Positions 1 to 8,504 of a stretch of 64,000 nt of DNA are shown in pieces. Origin of the DNA: Lacticaseibacillus zhaodongensis (lineage in GTDB: Bacteria > Bacillota > Bacilli > Lactobacillales > Lactobacillaceae); the NCBI RefSeq assembly GCF_009687905.1, contig NZ_BLBG01000011.1:1-64000 (forward strand), written 5' to 3'. The notes beneath the pieces were generated by a model. The model searched no databases. It was not told the origin of the DNA and worked only from the letters and a program-made list of their open reading frames with translations. Made by a program: the position numbers and the translations under genes. Positions within the stretch are counted from its first letter, which is position 1. Every line of letters begins with the position of its first letter.

Positions 1-119
1 GTTTAATGTTTTAATTCTTCCTTCAGCAAAATGCTGAAGAACCTACATTTATACGAAACTTTGTTCAGTTTTCAAAGGACTACTTTGTCGCTTGTCATTG
101 CCTCGCGACAACAATATAT
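1..119 (-). other. Leader of an rRNA operon; 16S gene lies beyond the left edge
   Basis: Read on the minus strand, this stretch follows two strong promoters. It contains CCTTTGAAAACTGAACAAAG (about 61-80), the boxA-type antitermination string common in Firmicute rRNA leaders and spacers, and a hairpin near 22-42 (CTTCAGCaaaatGCTGAAG). No 16S sequence is reached before position 1. The operon would be transcribed leftward, out of the window. The assignment rests on promoter strength and the boxA-like string, so it is an inference. Confidence 0.7.
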
Positions 120-148
120 ACTATACATTGTTGTGTGCCGCTTGTCAA
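120..148 (-). promoter_or_regulatory. rRNA operon promoter P2
   Basis: The minus strand reads TTGACA (143-148), a 17-nt spacer and TATAGT (120-125). This is a near-consensus sigma-A promoter directly upstream of the boxA-bearing leader. Confidence 0.8.
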
Positions 149-236
149 CAACTTTTTTTAATTAATTATCAGTGAGCGCCGGTCCAACGGGCTTTTCAAG
201 AACTCGTGAACGCCTTGCTCAATTGACAACTTTAGT

Positions 237-266
237 ATCTTACCAGCTAAAGCAAGCTGCTGTCAA
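237..266 (-). promoter_or_regulatory. rRNA operon promoter P1
   Basis: The minus strand reads TTGACA (261-266), an 18-nt spacer and TAAGAT (237-242), about 115 bp upstream of P2. Two tandem strong promoters are typical of rrn operons. The rest of 149-371 holds no supported gene. Confidence 0.7.
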
Positions 267-371
267 ACGCTATTTTCAAAAACATTATGGCTTTTCTGAA
301 AAAGGTGACTGCATAAACCTGCACATCGTAAAACTTGCGCATCGGCACGTTAATAAGCTGGCCGTATATAC

Positions 372-407
372 AAAAACCGGTCCCCACATGAATGTGCAGA
401 CCGGTTT
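372..407 (-). terminator. Terminator of the ABC-F gene
   Basis: AAACCGGT arms (374-381 and 400-407) enclose a loop. On the minus strand the stem is followed by a run of five T, about 20 bp after the stop codon. Confidence 0.85.
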
Positions 408-428
408 AGAAGTGTATTTGCTGAAATT

Positions 429-1979
429 TTAGTCCTTATCGCTACGTAGATCGGCGACGTTAATGTAAGTGTCGACCCAACTGTCATCGTAGAAACCCTC
501 TTCATGGGAAACGAGAACTACGGCGCCAGGGAAGTCCTGGAGTGATTTACGCAGGGCGTTCTTGGTGTCATCATCCAAATGGTTCGTCGGTTCATCCATG
601 ATCAGGATGTTCGATGGGTGCATCATGAGATCGGCCAACTTGACCTTACTCTGCTCACCACCAGAAAGCAGGCTTAACGGTTTGTCAGCCTCTTCCTTGG
701 TCAGTGCGGTCCGGCTAAGTACCTGGCGCAAGGTACGCTGGGTGCTGCCAGGGTATTCTTCCATCATGTACTGCAGTGGGGTCTGCTTAGGGACACGCCA
801 CTGCAGTTCTTGTTCGAAGTAACCAAAGACCACGTTCTGGGCGATTTCAATGGTGCCGCCCAGTGCGGGCTGCAGGCCAAGAAGTGTCTTCAGCAAGGTG
901 GACTTCCCCACCCCGTTGAAGCCTTCAAGGACCATGACCTCATCTTCACTAATAGTAAAGTTAAGGGGGCTAAGCAGTGGCTTGTCATAACCAACTAAGA
1001 GGTCATTAACGTCCACGAGCACGTGACTGTTTTGTTCAATGAATGGGAACGCAATGTGTGCGTGCGCCCGGTTACCAGGTGGCGTGAGGCGATCAACCCG
1101 CGCAAGCTGCTTCTCCCGACTTTTGGCGGACTTACTACGGGTCCCGGCCTTGAACTTTCTGATATAGGCTTCGGTCTTCTTGATGGTCTCCTGCTGTTTA
1201 TGGAAGGCCTTGAGGTAAGTCTCGGCGTTAGCTTCCTTCTGGCGCATGGCCTGTTTCAAGTTCCCGGTGTACTTCGTGATGGTCGCAAACTCAACGTCAA
1301 GAATGGCGTTGGTCACCAGCTGCAGGAAGTCATAGTCATGAGAAATAACGATGAAGGCACCCTCAAAATCCTGGAGCCAATCAGCCAGCCAGTCGATATG
1401 CGCCTTATCCAGATAGTTGGTTGGTTCATCCAGTAACAACATGTCTGGTTCTTGCAAAAGGAGTTTGGCCAAAATGATTTTGGACCGCTGCCCACCAGAA
1501 AGCTGATCAACTGGGTGGTCGAGGCCAATCTGCAGGAGCCCGAGCCCACTCGCAACGGTTTCAATGCGGGTGTCGAGGTCATAGAAGTCCTTGGCTTCGA
1601 GTTCTTGCTGGAGTTCGCCAGCCTTTTCAAGCAGCTCGTCGTCCGCGTTAGTGGCGTAATCTTCATATATCTTGTTGATCTTCGCTTCCTTAGCGTACAA
1701 GTCCGCAAAGGCGGTCTTCAGGAAGTCGCCAATCGTTTGGCCCGCTTCAAGCTTAGCGTACTGGTCGAGGTAGCCAACGTGCAGGTGCTTCTGCCACACA
1801 ATTTTGCCTTCGTCGGGCGTGAGCTGACCGGTCAGAATCTTGATCAGGGTACTTTTACCAGCACCATTTTGGCCGACCACGCCCAGGTGGTCTTCCTTAT
1901 TAACTTGAAAGCTGGCGTCTTGGTAAAGCTGTTTATCAACAAAACGCTGGCTAAGACCCGTAACGGTCAGAATACTCAT
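429..1979 (-). CDS. ABC-F family ATP-binding protein
   Basis: This is a soluble protein with two ATP-binding cassettes and no membrane segments. ABC-F proteins act on the ribosome as translation factors or antibiotic-protection factors. Cassette 1 has Walker A at residues 36-44 (GQNGAGKST), signature LSGGQ at 160-164 and Walker B with DEPTNYLD at about 181-190. Cassette 2 repeats these motifs (GFNGVGKST, LSGGE, DEPTNHLD) in the C-terminal half. A charged linker joins the cassettes, as in the family. The ATG at 1979 is chosen because GGAG lies 7 nt upstream; an in-frame ATG at 2075 has no such site. The product is 516 aa. The subfamily is not assigned. Confidence 0.9.
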   Translation of the reverse strand: MSILTVTGLSQRFVDKQLYQDASFQVNKEDHLGVVGQNGAGKSTLIKILTGQLTPDEGKIVWQKHLHVGYLDQYAKLEAGQTIGDFLKTAFADLYAKEAKINKIYEDYATNADDELLEKAGELQQELEAKDFYDLDTRIETVASGLGLLQIGLDHPVDQLSGGQRSKIILAKLLLQEPDMLLLDEPTNYLDKAHIDWLADWLQDFEGAFIVISHDYDFLQLVTNAILDVEFATITKYTGNLKQAMRQKEANAETYLKAFHKQQETIKKTEAYIRKFKAGTRSKSAKSREKQLARVDRLTPPGNRAHAHIAFPFIEQNSHVLVDVNDLLVGYDKPLLSPLNFTISEDEVMVLEGFNGVGKSTLLKTLLGLQPALGGTIEIAQNVVFGYFEQELQWRVPKQTPLQYMMEEYPGSTQRTLRQVLSRTALTKEEADKPLSLLSGGEQSKVKLADLMMHPSNILIMDEPTNHLDDDTKNALRKSLQDFPGAVVLVSHEEGFYDDSWVDTYINVADLRSDKD

Positions 1980-2100
1980 TGCTATCTCCTCATATAATCC
2001 CAACGCACGCAAAAGCCGCACGACATTTTCTGCAAACTCCTCAACAACGCTATCACAGCCCATGCCCGCTTGCAAATAATGTCAGCATTATTAACGATGT

Positions 2101-2137
2101 AAGAAGGGCCCCAATCCCGGAAACAGGATTCGAGCCC
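2101..2137 (-). terminator. Terminator after the 111-aa hypothetical gene
   Basis: On the minus strand GGGCTCGAATCCTG and CGGGATTGGGGCCC pair over about 14 bp with one mismatch and some G-T pairs. The stem is followed by TTCTT and lies about 20 bp after the stop at 2155. Confidence 0.6.
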
Positions 2138-2154
2138 CAGCTTAATGGCACGCC

Positions 2155-2490
2155 TTAAAACTTAATCTTACCGTTATCGATCTGGTCGCGAATGGCAAGC
2201 TCGATTCCGTGCACAACTGCCGCGCCGTCCTTCTTGAAGGCAGCAACATAGCTGGTATCAGGCACGCTCAGGGTTGTGACTTCCTTACCCATAACGTCGG
2301 TGATGTGAATCTGGTTCCCGTCAACCTTAGGCGTGAAGTAGCTGCCTTCAAAGCCTTCATCAAGTAACTCCTTAGCCCAATCCTGCAAGCTAGATACAAT
2401 CACCTGGTCCGTCGTGTAATCGTGGCCGTTCTTCTTGGCCGTCTCAACCAACTTTTCAATGTCTGCCATGCTCGTTGCTATACCGTTCAT
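2155..2490 (-). CDS. Hypothetical protein, 111 aa
   Basis: I do not recognise this family. The product is an acidic soluble protein with no signal peptide, membrane helix or cysteine cluster. The N-terminal third looks helical and the middle beta-rich (FEGSYFTPKV, QIHITDVMGKEV). The start is well supported by GGAGG 6 nt before the ATG. The gene has its own downstream terminator and a separate one upstream at 2643, so it is probably monocistronic. No function is inferred. Confidence 0.75.
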   Translation of the reverse strand: MNGIATSMADIEKLVETAKKNGHDYTTDQVIVSSLQDWAKELLDEGFEGSYFTPKVDGNQIHITDVMGKEVTTLSVPDTSYVAAFKKDGAAVVHGIELAIRDQIDNGKIKF

Positions 2491-2642
2491 CTTACTGCCT
2501 CCGTATTCCTGTTCGCGTATTATTACTTACGGGTTCATCTTACTATTAGTAAGCTGGAAAGTCACTAGTTTTAGCTGCAAAAATGCAGATGTGCGGCGAT
2601 ATTTTGCCTGTTACCGCGTGGGCAAAACAATTACTGCAAAAC

Positions 2643-2672
2643 AAGGTCCCGGGATTTGTCTTCCGGGACCTT
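2643..2672. terminator. Bidirectional terminator
   Basis: The perfect arms AAGGTCCCGG and CCGGGACCTT surround a 10-nt loop, with T-rich sequence on both sides (TTGTTTTG on the minus strand). It probably ends the dsdA transcript after repeat R1. The remainder of 2491-2712 shows no gene. Confidence 0.7.
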
Positions 2673-2712
2673 GCTTTGGTTAAAGATTAACACGTGCAGT
2701 TATTAATATACC

Positions 2713-2888
2713 GTGTCTAGTCGAGCTGCGCGGGGAGCCTCTAGAACTTTTGCAGCTTGCTGCCATTAGTTCCAAGGACAACGAAGTGAAGCTTGCGCTT
2801 AACCTGCTCCTGAATAAATGCCTAAAAACCAGGCATTTCTTCAGGAGCCTGTTAATGCTCAGCTTCTAAACGCCTCACTCCGCTCTGT
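2713..2888 (-). repeat. Family R structured repeat, copy R1
   Basis: On the minus (mRNA) strand the element begins right after the dsdA stop with ACAGAGCGGAG and ends with GCAGCTCGACTAGACAC. The core is GAAGCT-GAG-C-A-TTAAC, an 18-bp apical hairpin (17 of 18 paired) and GTTAA-G-CGCA-AGCTTC. At 176 bp it is longer than the usual 125 because of an extra segment at about 2732-2785. See the findings for the family description. Confidence 0.8.
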
Positions 2889-4196
2889 TTACTTTTGCTG
2901 ATCGAGCAACTGCTTACCAATCTTGTAGTTCCGCTGGTGCTCACTTTCAGGAACCAGCATGCCGCCAGTTGCCCAAACGATGTGCGTTGCGTTTTGCACG
3001 TTGTACTGCTTGGCAAGGTATGGCTGCGCCTGCCGCAATGCGGCGAAGCCAGCAGTCGCGGATGGTTCGAGCTTGATGTCCTGCGTATCCATCATCTCGG
3101 CCGTGTACTCCATCACGCGACTATCATCGAAGGTCCCGATTCCGAAGAGCAGGGTCTTCATGACCTTACCGGCAAGTCTAGATGGGCGGCCAACCGCCAG
3201 GCCATCAGCTTCGGTCAAGCCGTCCAGACCAATGTCGTAAACGGAAATCTTGGCGTTAAGCCCGGTCGCCATCCCCAAAACAACGGATGGGACGTGGGTT
3301 GGTTCGGCAAAGACGGCGTGGACATTGTCGCCAAAAATAGTCTTCAGACCGAAAGTCGTGCCACCCGGTGAGCCGCCGACACCAGCCGGCAGGTAAACAA
3401 ACAGTGGGTGATCTTCATCTACAGGAATGTTCATGTCGCGCAGCTGCTTTTGCAGGCGAATCGCGGCGACCCCATAGCCTAAGAACAGGTCCTTACTGCC
3501 TTCATCATCAATGAAGAAAACGGATGGGTCTTGGGCCGCAAGCTTGCGGCCGGTCGTGATGGCTTCGGTGAAACTGCCGTCATACTCAACGACGTTCACG
3601 CCCTTACTGCGGAGCGTGTCCTTCTTCCACTGCTTAGCGTCCATTGACATGTGGACGGTCGTGTTGAAGCCGAGCTTAGCGGCAACGATCCCAATCGACA
3701 GACCCAAGTTACCGGTTGAGCCGACCGCGATGCCATAGTGACTGAACAAGTCGTGGAATTCAGGCTCGTTCAGTTTGCTGTAATCGTCGCGGTAAACCAG
3801 CATGTGCTTGTCGATCGCAATCTTTTCAGCAATTTTGAGCACTTCGTAAATGCCACCCCGGGACTTGATGGAACCCGAAATCGGCAATTCATTATCCGCC
3901 TTCAGGTAGAGGTCCCCAGGAAAATCATAGTGTTCCCGTCCCGTGATCTCGGCCTTCATTGCGTCGAGTTTGTGCAGTGGGGACTCAAGGATACCCTTAC
4001 TAGCCGCAGTTTCCGGAAAGGCCGCAACCATGTATGGTGCGAAGCGGTCGAACCGGGCGGAGGCGTCAAAAAGATCTGCCTGGGTCAGGCCGACGTCTTC
4101 CTTCTTCCCGTAATCTGGGTTAAGCCAGAAGGTTTCCTTCTCAGCGGCAAGATCTTTGACAATTGGGTACTTTGCGCTAAATTCCGCAAGGTCCAT
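2889..4196 (-). CDS. dsdA: D-serine dehydratase (D-serine ammonia-lyase)
   Basis: This cytoplasmic, PLP-dependent fold-type II enzyme converts D-serine to pyruvate and ammonia. The lysine that binds PLP is K111 in SGSIKSRGG, and the glycine-rich phosphate loop GSTGNLGLS lies near residue 160. The length of 435 aa is close to the usual 440. Position and motifs fit DsdA better than threonine synthase or threonine dehydratase. AGGAGG precedes the ATG at 4196 by 8 nt. No dsdC regulator or transporter is adjacent, so the gene stands alone. Repeat R1 starts at its stop codon. In this organism the enzyme may detoxify D-serine, which interferes with wall D-amino-acid metabolism; that role is inferred. 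Confidence 0.9.
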   Translation of the reverse strand: MDLAEFSAKYPIVKDLAAEKETFWLNPDYGKKEDVGLTQADLFDASARFDRFAPYMVAAFPETAASKGILESPLHKLDAMKAEITGREHYDFPGDLYLKADNELPISGSIKSRGGIYEVLKIAEKIAIDKHMLVYRDDYSKLNEPEFHDLFSHYGIAVGSTGNLGLSIGIVAAKLGFNTTVHMSMDAKQWKKDTLRSKGVNVVEYDGSFTEAITTGRKLAAQDPSVFFIDDEGSKDLFLGYGVAAIRLQKQLRDMNIPVDEDHPLFVYLPAGVGGSPGGTTFGLKTIFGDNVHAVFAEPTHVPSVVLGMATGLNAKISVYDIGLDGLTEADGLAVGRPSRLAGKVMKTLLFGIGTFDDSRVMEYTAEMMDTQDIKLEPSATAGFAALRQAQPYLAKQYNVQNATHIVWATGGMLVPESEHQRNYKIGKQLLDQQK

Positions 4197-4284
4197 AATA
4201 GCTGTTCCTCCTAGTGTTTAATCAATCGGTTTTTATGATAGCCCAATTACTTAACGACCGCCACTAGCCATGAGAATTGCAGTC

Positions 4285-4313
4285 AAAAAAAGCGTTGGGA
4301 CCGCTCCCAGCGC
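4285..4313 (-). terminator. Terminator of the glycosyltransferase-DUF975 operon
   Basis: GCGCTGGGAGC and its partner form a stem at 4292-4313, followed on the minus strand by seven T. It lies 11 bp beyond the stop codon of the DUF975 gene. Confidence 0.85.
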
Positions 4314-4323
4314 TCAATTACTT

Positions 4324-5163
4324 CTAATTTAGCTCACCTTGTTGCGTGACCTGACTACGCACCTGATCATATTGCAGCAGATTTTCATAAAAAGCCGCAC
4401 ACAACAGCTTTACGTACGGGCTGATAAACAGCGCCGCAATTCCCAGGGAAAGAAGCTCCAGAAGAATCCAGCCGCACAGCGACCAATATAGTAGAAACAG
4501 GTCGGTGCAAAAACCCCGCATCAATTTATGGGAATCTCTGAACAGACCCGTCACGGTCCAGCTGCTGCCAGACTCAATGGCGTCCTTCATGATGAAGCGG
4601 GTTTGTGACCAGAGCAGGCCAACGAAAATCGTGAAAGTAGTGGCGACAATCACGATGAGCAAAATGGTCAGTGCTACCAGCGGATTACGTGCAAAAAGCA
4701 GCAGGCTGATAATCGCAAAAATGATTTCAACAACCGTCAATAACCCGAGCACAACGTTCTTCAAGACATCCGTGGCTAAGAACCCCAAAACGTAACGCCA
4801 GCTGAGGTAGTGCTGCAAGCTTTCGCCAACCGTGAAGTGCGCCTTTTTGTTCCGAATCAAATCCAATGCTACATAATCAACGATCACGGCCACCAGACTG
4901 CTAACCAGACTGTTCACCACGATCCACAAGAAACGGTCGCTAAAGGCCTGTCCCAACTTGTAGGTTTGCTCTAAGTGGTGCTGACTAAAACCGAGTGCAA
5001 GGCCACTGACCGCAGTCAAAATCCCAAAAATCACGTTAACCGCCATTGGCAACAGGTCGAGCACGATCATTTTGCCGTAAACGCCCTTAACGTGCAGCCG
5101 GGCCCACGCGGTCTTCTTGAGTTCCCGCCTAGTTTTGAAGGTGCCGTCGGTTACGTCGCTCAT
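4324..5163 (-). CDS. DUF975 family membrane protein
   Basis: This is a 279-aa integral membrane protein with about six hydrophobic segments and a short basic N-terminus (FKTRRELKKTAWARL), the pattern of DUF975 proteins. The biochemical function of the family is unknown. The ATG at 5163 follows GGAGG by 7 nt; the longer frame starting at 5238 would overlap the preceding gene and lacks such a site. Only 16 bp separate it from the paralogous gene upstream. A terminator follows at once, so it is the last gene of the operon with the glycosyltransferase. Confidence 0.8.
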   Translation of the reverse strand: MSDVTDGTFKTRRELKKTAWARLHVKGVYGKMIVLDLLPMAVNVIFGILTAVSGLALGFSQHHLEQTYKLGQAFSDRFLWIVVNSLVSSLVAVIVDYVALDLIRNKKAHFTVGESLQHYLSWRYVLGFLATDVLKNVVLGLLTVVEIIFAIISLLLFARNPLVALTILLIVIVATTFTIFVGLLWSQTRFIMKDAIESGSSWTVTGLFRDSHKLMRGFCTDLFLLYWSLCGWILLELLSLGIAALFISPYVKLLCAAFYENLLQYDQVRSQVTQQGELN

Positions 5164-5179
5164 CGCCTTGCCTCCGTGC

Positions 5180-5902
5180 TTATTCCTGTGTCTGTTGCGC
5201 CTGGTAACGCAGCCGCACCTGTTCATAGAACGCTGCATAAGTCAGTTGCATGTAGGGCATGACCCAAATGTTCGCGAGTCCAGCCGTCATGTAAATCAAC
5301 AGGTTCCAGCCGATAAAACTCAGGTCGAGGACAAAGAGGTCAAACTTGTGACCCCGCATCATCCGGTAAGAATCAGCCATGATGTGGAAGAGGTCCCGGT
5401 TGTCACCGTGTTCACGCGCATCATACAGCACAAAGTTGACCTGCCGCATACCGTAAGAAATGAAAAAGTAAGGAACAATCAGCAAAATCATCCCCACACT
5501 GCTGGCCAACTCCACCATAATGGCCAAAAACAGCACCGACCAGAAATAACGGCCGTTAAAAAGCCGCAGCAGCGTGCCACCAGTTGTGAATTCCGTATCC
5601 GGATTACGAATCAAGTCCAAGGCGGTAAATGACAAACCGGTGATGAAGTAAATCGTCAGAAAGTTCTGCAGTTCAGCACGCATGCTACTTTCTTGCAGCT
5701 CTCTGGTCAAGTCGGCCACTGACGCACCAGTCGCTCCTGGCTGCATGTAATTATAGAAGGTGAACACCATCATGATCACCGCCGGTACCAACGCAACAAG
5801 CATGAGCTTGCTGCGAACACTGGATTGGCGCAAGCGATTCTTGGCCACCTGTTTCAATTCGGGGCGACTCATATAGAACAAATCATCTTCGTGCTTTTGC
5901 AT
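5180..5902 (-). CDS. DUF975 family membrane protein (paralogue)
   Basis: This 240-aa membrane protein resembles its downstream neighbour: a basic amphipathic N-terminus (SRPELKQVAKNRLRQSS), a conserved TALDLIRN segment after the second helix (ALDLIRN in the neighbour), and a late PYMQLTYAAFYE segment matching PYVKLLCAAFYE there. A tandem duplication is therefore likely. AAGGAG lies 7 nt before the ATG. The upstream glycosyltransferase ends 41 bp away with no terminator between, which supports co-transcription. The function is unknown; a link to the cell envelope is suggested only by the neighbour. Confidence 0.8.
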   Translation of the reverse strand: MQKHEDDLFYMSRPELKQVAKNRLRQSSVRSKLMLVALVPAVIMMVFTFYNYMQPGATGASVADLTRELQESSMRAELQNFLTIYFITGLSFTALDLIRNPDTEFTTGGTLLRLFNGRYFWSVLFLAIMVELASSVGMILLIVPYFFISYGMRQVNFVLYDAREHGDNRDLFHIMADSYRMMRGHKFDLFVLDLSFIGWNLLIYMTAGLANIWVMPYMQLTYAAFYEQVRLRYQAQQTQE

Positions 5903-5943
5903 TGACTTCTCCTTCTGTGCTTTGCAGTTCCGCCGCGATCAGT

Positions 5944-6741
5944 TTAGGCTTCCGTTTCACCCTCAGCCTCGGATTCACCGTGATCGATTGCGGCAATGAT
6001 CCGGTTGACCCGGTGCAGCGACAACAACTGCTGCGGCAACATCTTCACCGGTGACTCCGTGGTCGCGGAACCTGCGTGGGTAACGTAGTGGTAATCTGCG
6101 CAGCCACCATAATAGAAGCTTTGCACGCGCACGGCGTATTCAACCGTGAACAGTTCGTCTTCCATCATGCTGACTTCAGTGTCGAAGCGCAGGCGGTAAC
6201 TGTTGATGATGTCCATCCGGTAAATTTTGTTCCATAGATATCCCCGTACCTGCCCGATGGGACTGCGCACTCCGTCCAAAAATTGGCGGCGGGTCAGCTC
6301 TCGTGGCGCCAGCTTCCGGTCACTCGGCACGCGGGCATTATCCTTGTCACTAAATATACGGGAACTATCCCGCTCAGTAATGTAGGGATTGACGACTAAA
6401 TCGTAGCCCCCATCAATCATGGCGGTCACAAAATGCTCAACGTAACTGTCTTCGAGCCAATCATCCCCGTCCACAAACAGGGCGTACTTCCCCCGCGCCA
6501 CAGCGAGCGCGGTGTTGCGCGCGGCCGAGACCCCGCGATTGCGGTCGTGACTAATAGCGTGGAACCGCCTGTCGATGCGTTCAAAGGCATCCATCGCGAT
6601 CTGGGACTCATCACTGGACCCGTCATTAACCATGATCACTTCGATATTCCGATAAGTCTGCCGGGCAACACTGGCCAGACAACGTGGTAAGTATTCCATC
6701 TGATTGTAAATTGGAATAATTACACTCACGAGCGCTTGCAT
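5944..6741 (-). CDS. Family 2 (GT-A fold) glycosyltransferase
   Basis: This inverting sugar transferase uses nucleotide sugars. The nucleotide-binding start VSVIIPIYNQ is at residues 5-14, MVNDGSSD at about 37-44, and the metal-binding DGDDW at 91-95. No membrane helix is present, so it probably acts at the inner face of the membrane on a glycan or lipid acceptor. At 265 aa it is a short single-domain type, without the C-terminal membrane segments of polysaccharide synthases. The ATG at 6741 is 8 nt after AAGG; a GTG at 6750 is possible. It is the first gene of an operon with two DUF975 genes. The sugar and acceptor cannot be told from sequence. Confidence 0.85.
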   Translation of the reverse strand: MQALVSVIIPIYNQMEYLPRCLASVARQTYRNIEVIMVNDGSSDESQIAMDAFERIDRRFHAISHDRNRGVSAARNTALAVARGKYALFVDGDDWLEDSYVEHFVTAMIDGGYDLVVNPYITERDSSRIFSDKDNARVPSDRKLAPRELTRRQFLDGVRSPIGQVRGYLWNKIYRMDIINSYRLRFDTEVSMMEDELFTVEYAVRVQSFYYGGCADYHYVTHAGSATTESPVKMLPQQLLSLHRVNRIIAAIDHGESEAEGETEA

Positions 6742-7206
6742 AGCCTCCACCTTTCCACAAAACCGTCCATCCCAATTTTAGCATAGCCGGCAGGATTAGC
6801 GAGCGGGCCTAACTATCCCAGCATATTTAATTGAAACAAACGGTGGGCAAAATCCGCCCTTTGCGAGTCATTATAGCGACTATTGACTCATAATACAGGG
6901 CACTTTAGACCGATTATCGCCGAATTAGGTCAAAACAATTTGAGAATGAGACCCATTTTCATCGTTTTTTTTCGTAATTTGTGGGGGATATGGCAAAGTT
7001 AACCCCCTTTTTTCACCGTCCGTCCCAAAGAAAGCGCATTTTTATGTAATATATTGAAATATACAGTGTAAATATTACGCGAGCATTACAACGTGACGAA
7101 ACACCACTTTTTTGTAATCACGCTGCTATTGCGGTGACATAAGTCGCCGTTATACTTCTTCTTGTTGCAAAACGACTTACAAAAATTCACTTGGGAGTGA
7201 AACATT
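6742..7206. promoter_or_regulatory. Intergenic control region between the glycosyltransferase and 3D-protein genes
   Basis: This AT-rich 465-bp stretch lies between divergent genes. On the minus strand a TATAAT (6870-6875) sits inside an inverted repeat GAGTCA / TGACTC (6865-6889) and could drive the glycosyltransferase operon; its -35 box is weak. On the plus strand there are two terminator-like structures: one near 6950-6972 ending in eight T and one at 6983-7013. The remainder holds promoter-like AT-rich DNA but no clear consensus. Confidence 0.45.
6983..7013 (+). terminator. Terminator-like hairpin in the leader of the 3D-protein gene
   Basis: GGGGG and CCCCC enclose 15 nt and are followed by six T on the plus strand. 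There is no plus-strand gene upstream, so it ends either a small RNA or an attenuated leader. Confidence 0.55.
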
Positions 7207-7917
7207 ATCAAAGTAGCGCATATAAAATGGATGATTGCTTTGCTGTTCGGGATTATCCCTTCAGCAATGATGTCAAACAACCTCACTGTTAACGCAAAAG
7301 ATGTTGCCAAGAGCAGCACCAACCAAGTCCAGGCCGCAGAAGAAGTAAACAAAGATGCTGCGCCCCTCGAGCAGACCGCAAAGAAACACCACATCAAATT
7401 ACACAAACTAGTTCTCGCCAGTGGTAACACCCTTGAAAAGAAACAAACCGTCAAGATCACCCCTGGCACTAACGAATACAATCAGGCTCAGCACCAGCTC
7501 GATGCTGAAGCCAAAGCTAAGGCTGAAGCAGCTGCTAAAGCTGAAGCAGACGCGGCTGCAAAGGCTAAGGCCGCTGCAGCTGCAAAAGCCAAGGCAGCAG
7601 CCGCTGCTAAAGCCAGCACAACCACCAGCTCTAGCACCACGACTAGCGGTAAGAGCTACGGTACCTTCAAGCTGACGTTCTACGACCCAGCCGTTCTCGG
7701 CTCCAACATGGGTTACAGCGGTGTCGCCGCCAACCTCTCCGTCTTTCCTAAGGGGACGCACCTGAAGATCACCCTTTCCGATGGGACGGTTTGGTACCGC
7801 GTGGTTAACGATACTGGTACCTTCGCTGCCTCAAACAGCCAACAGCTCGATGTTGCAATGCCAAACAGCCAGGTTCCTTCAGCTGGGGTATTGTCCGCAA
7901 CGGTCGAAGTTGTTTAA
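7207..7917 (+). CDS. Secreted 3D-domain protein (predicted cell-wall-active)
   Basis: The N-terminus is a signal peptide: the basic stretch KVAHIKW, then hydrophobic MIALLFGIIPSAMM and a likely cut after VNA. A long Ala/Lys/Glu-rich coiled-coil linker follows (about residues 90-140). The C-terminal 85 residues form a 3D domain with its three aspartates in TFYDPA, VNDTG and QLDVAM. This domain occurs in lytic transglycosylase-like and Rpf/YocH-type proteins acting on peptidoglycan. The first ATG is at 7231, inside the hydrophobic region and without a ribosome site. GGGAG at 7193-7197 points instead to ATC at 7207 (or ATT at 7204), giving 236-237 aa and a normal signal peptide. A non-AUG start is therefore proposed. 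Confidence 0.8.
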   Translation: MKVAHIKWMIALLFGIIPSAMMSNNLTVNAKDVAKSSTNQVQAAEEVNKDAAPLEQTAKKHHIKLHKLVLASGNTLEKKQTVKITPGTNEYNQAQHQLDAEAKAKAEAAAKAEADAAAKAKAAAAAKAKAAAAAKASTTTSSSTTTSGKSYGTFKLTFYDPAVLGSNMGYSGVAANLSVFPKGTHLKITLSDGTVWYRVVNDTGTFAASNSQQLDVAMPNSQVPSAGVLSATVEVV

Positions 7918-7937
7918 AAACTGAATATGAATCGCCG

Positions 7938-7978
7938 CTGCCCCGTGATTGGCTATTGCTGATCATGGGGCAGTTTTT
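7938..7978 (+). terminator. Terminator of the 3D-protein gene
   Basis: CTGCCCCGTGAT and ATCATGGGGCAG form a perfect 12-bp stem followed by TTTTT, about 20 bp after the stop codon. Confidence 0.9.
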
Positions 7979-8004
7979 GGCTTCCACTGCTGAGAAGTTA
8001 ACTG

Positions 8005-8352
8005 CCGGGCGGGGCCCGCATCTTCCCCTCCGCAGCGTTGCTGCTCCGGTGTCGATTGTACTAATGGCGGCAGAGCCGCAAAAGTACAGTCGCTCCATTG
8101 CGCCGCCGGGAGTGACAGCAGGCATGCTGGGGCCGGGTTCAAGCCTCGCAAAAGGGGCGAGTCTTGAACCTGAACTAAGAGCCCGCTGTGTTGTCGTACA
8201 TAGCCACGATAATCTTTTAGTTTCAGCTTTTATCATATTGGCGGTCTCTGCGTTCTCCCCGATAATCAGCAGCCAAACCCAGGCTACTGATTATCGTTTC
8301 AGCATGGTCACTCCCGGCGGCTTGTTCCGGAAGAGGCGGCCCCCACCCTACG
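8005..8352 (-). repeat. Family L structured element, copy A
   Basis: Read on the minus strand. The outer stem pairs GGGTGGGGGCCGCCTCTTCC (near 8347-8328) with the 3' segment at 8007-8028. The next stem pairs GCCGCCGGGAGTGAC with GTCACTCCCGGCGGC. Then ATGCTG pairs with CAGCAT. Hairpin H1 (8262-8294) has arms ATAATCAGTAGC / GCTGATTAT and a CTGGGTTTGG loop. GAGACCGC pairs with GCGGGCTC around the centre. Hairpin H5 has TTCAAGACTCGC / GCGAGGCTTGAA. An extra hairpin at about 8060-8095 lengthens the 3' half. It is paired head-to-head with copy E. Confidence 0.75.
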
Positions 8353-8504
8353 TTATAGATGTTAGTCACTAGATACCTATAGGCTCACAGCCCACAGATG
8401 GTACATGCATCTGAACTAATGCCTAACTAACAGGACGTTACAAAAACAGTTGTGGCGCCCTCTTCATGAAGTGAAATTTACCGCTATTTTGTACGAATCG
8501 AAGC

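Noticed and set aside
172-432. 86-codon plus-strand open frame across the rRNA promoter region
   Set aside because: It overlaps promoter P1 and the ABC-F terminator and has no ribosome site or familiar sequence.
7805-8236. 143-codon minus-strand frame starting inside family L copy A
   Set aside because: It is translated from the structured element and runs antisense through the end of the 3D-protein gene. The corresponding frames of copies B, C and D are not conserved.
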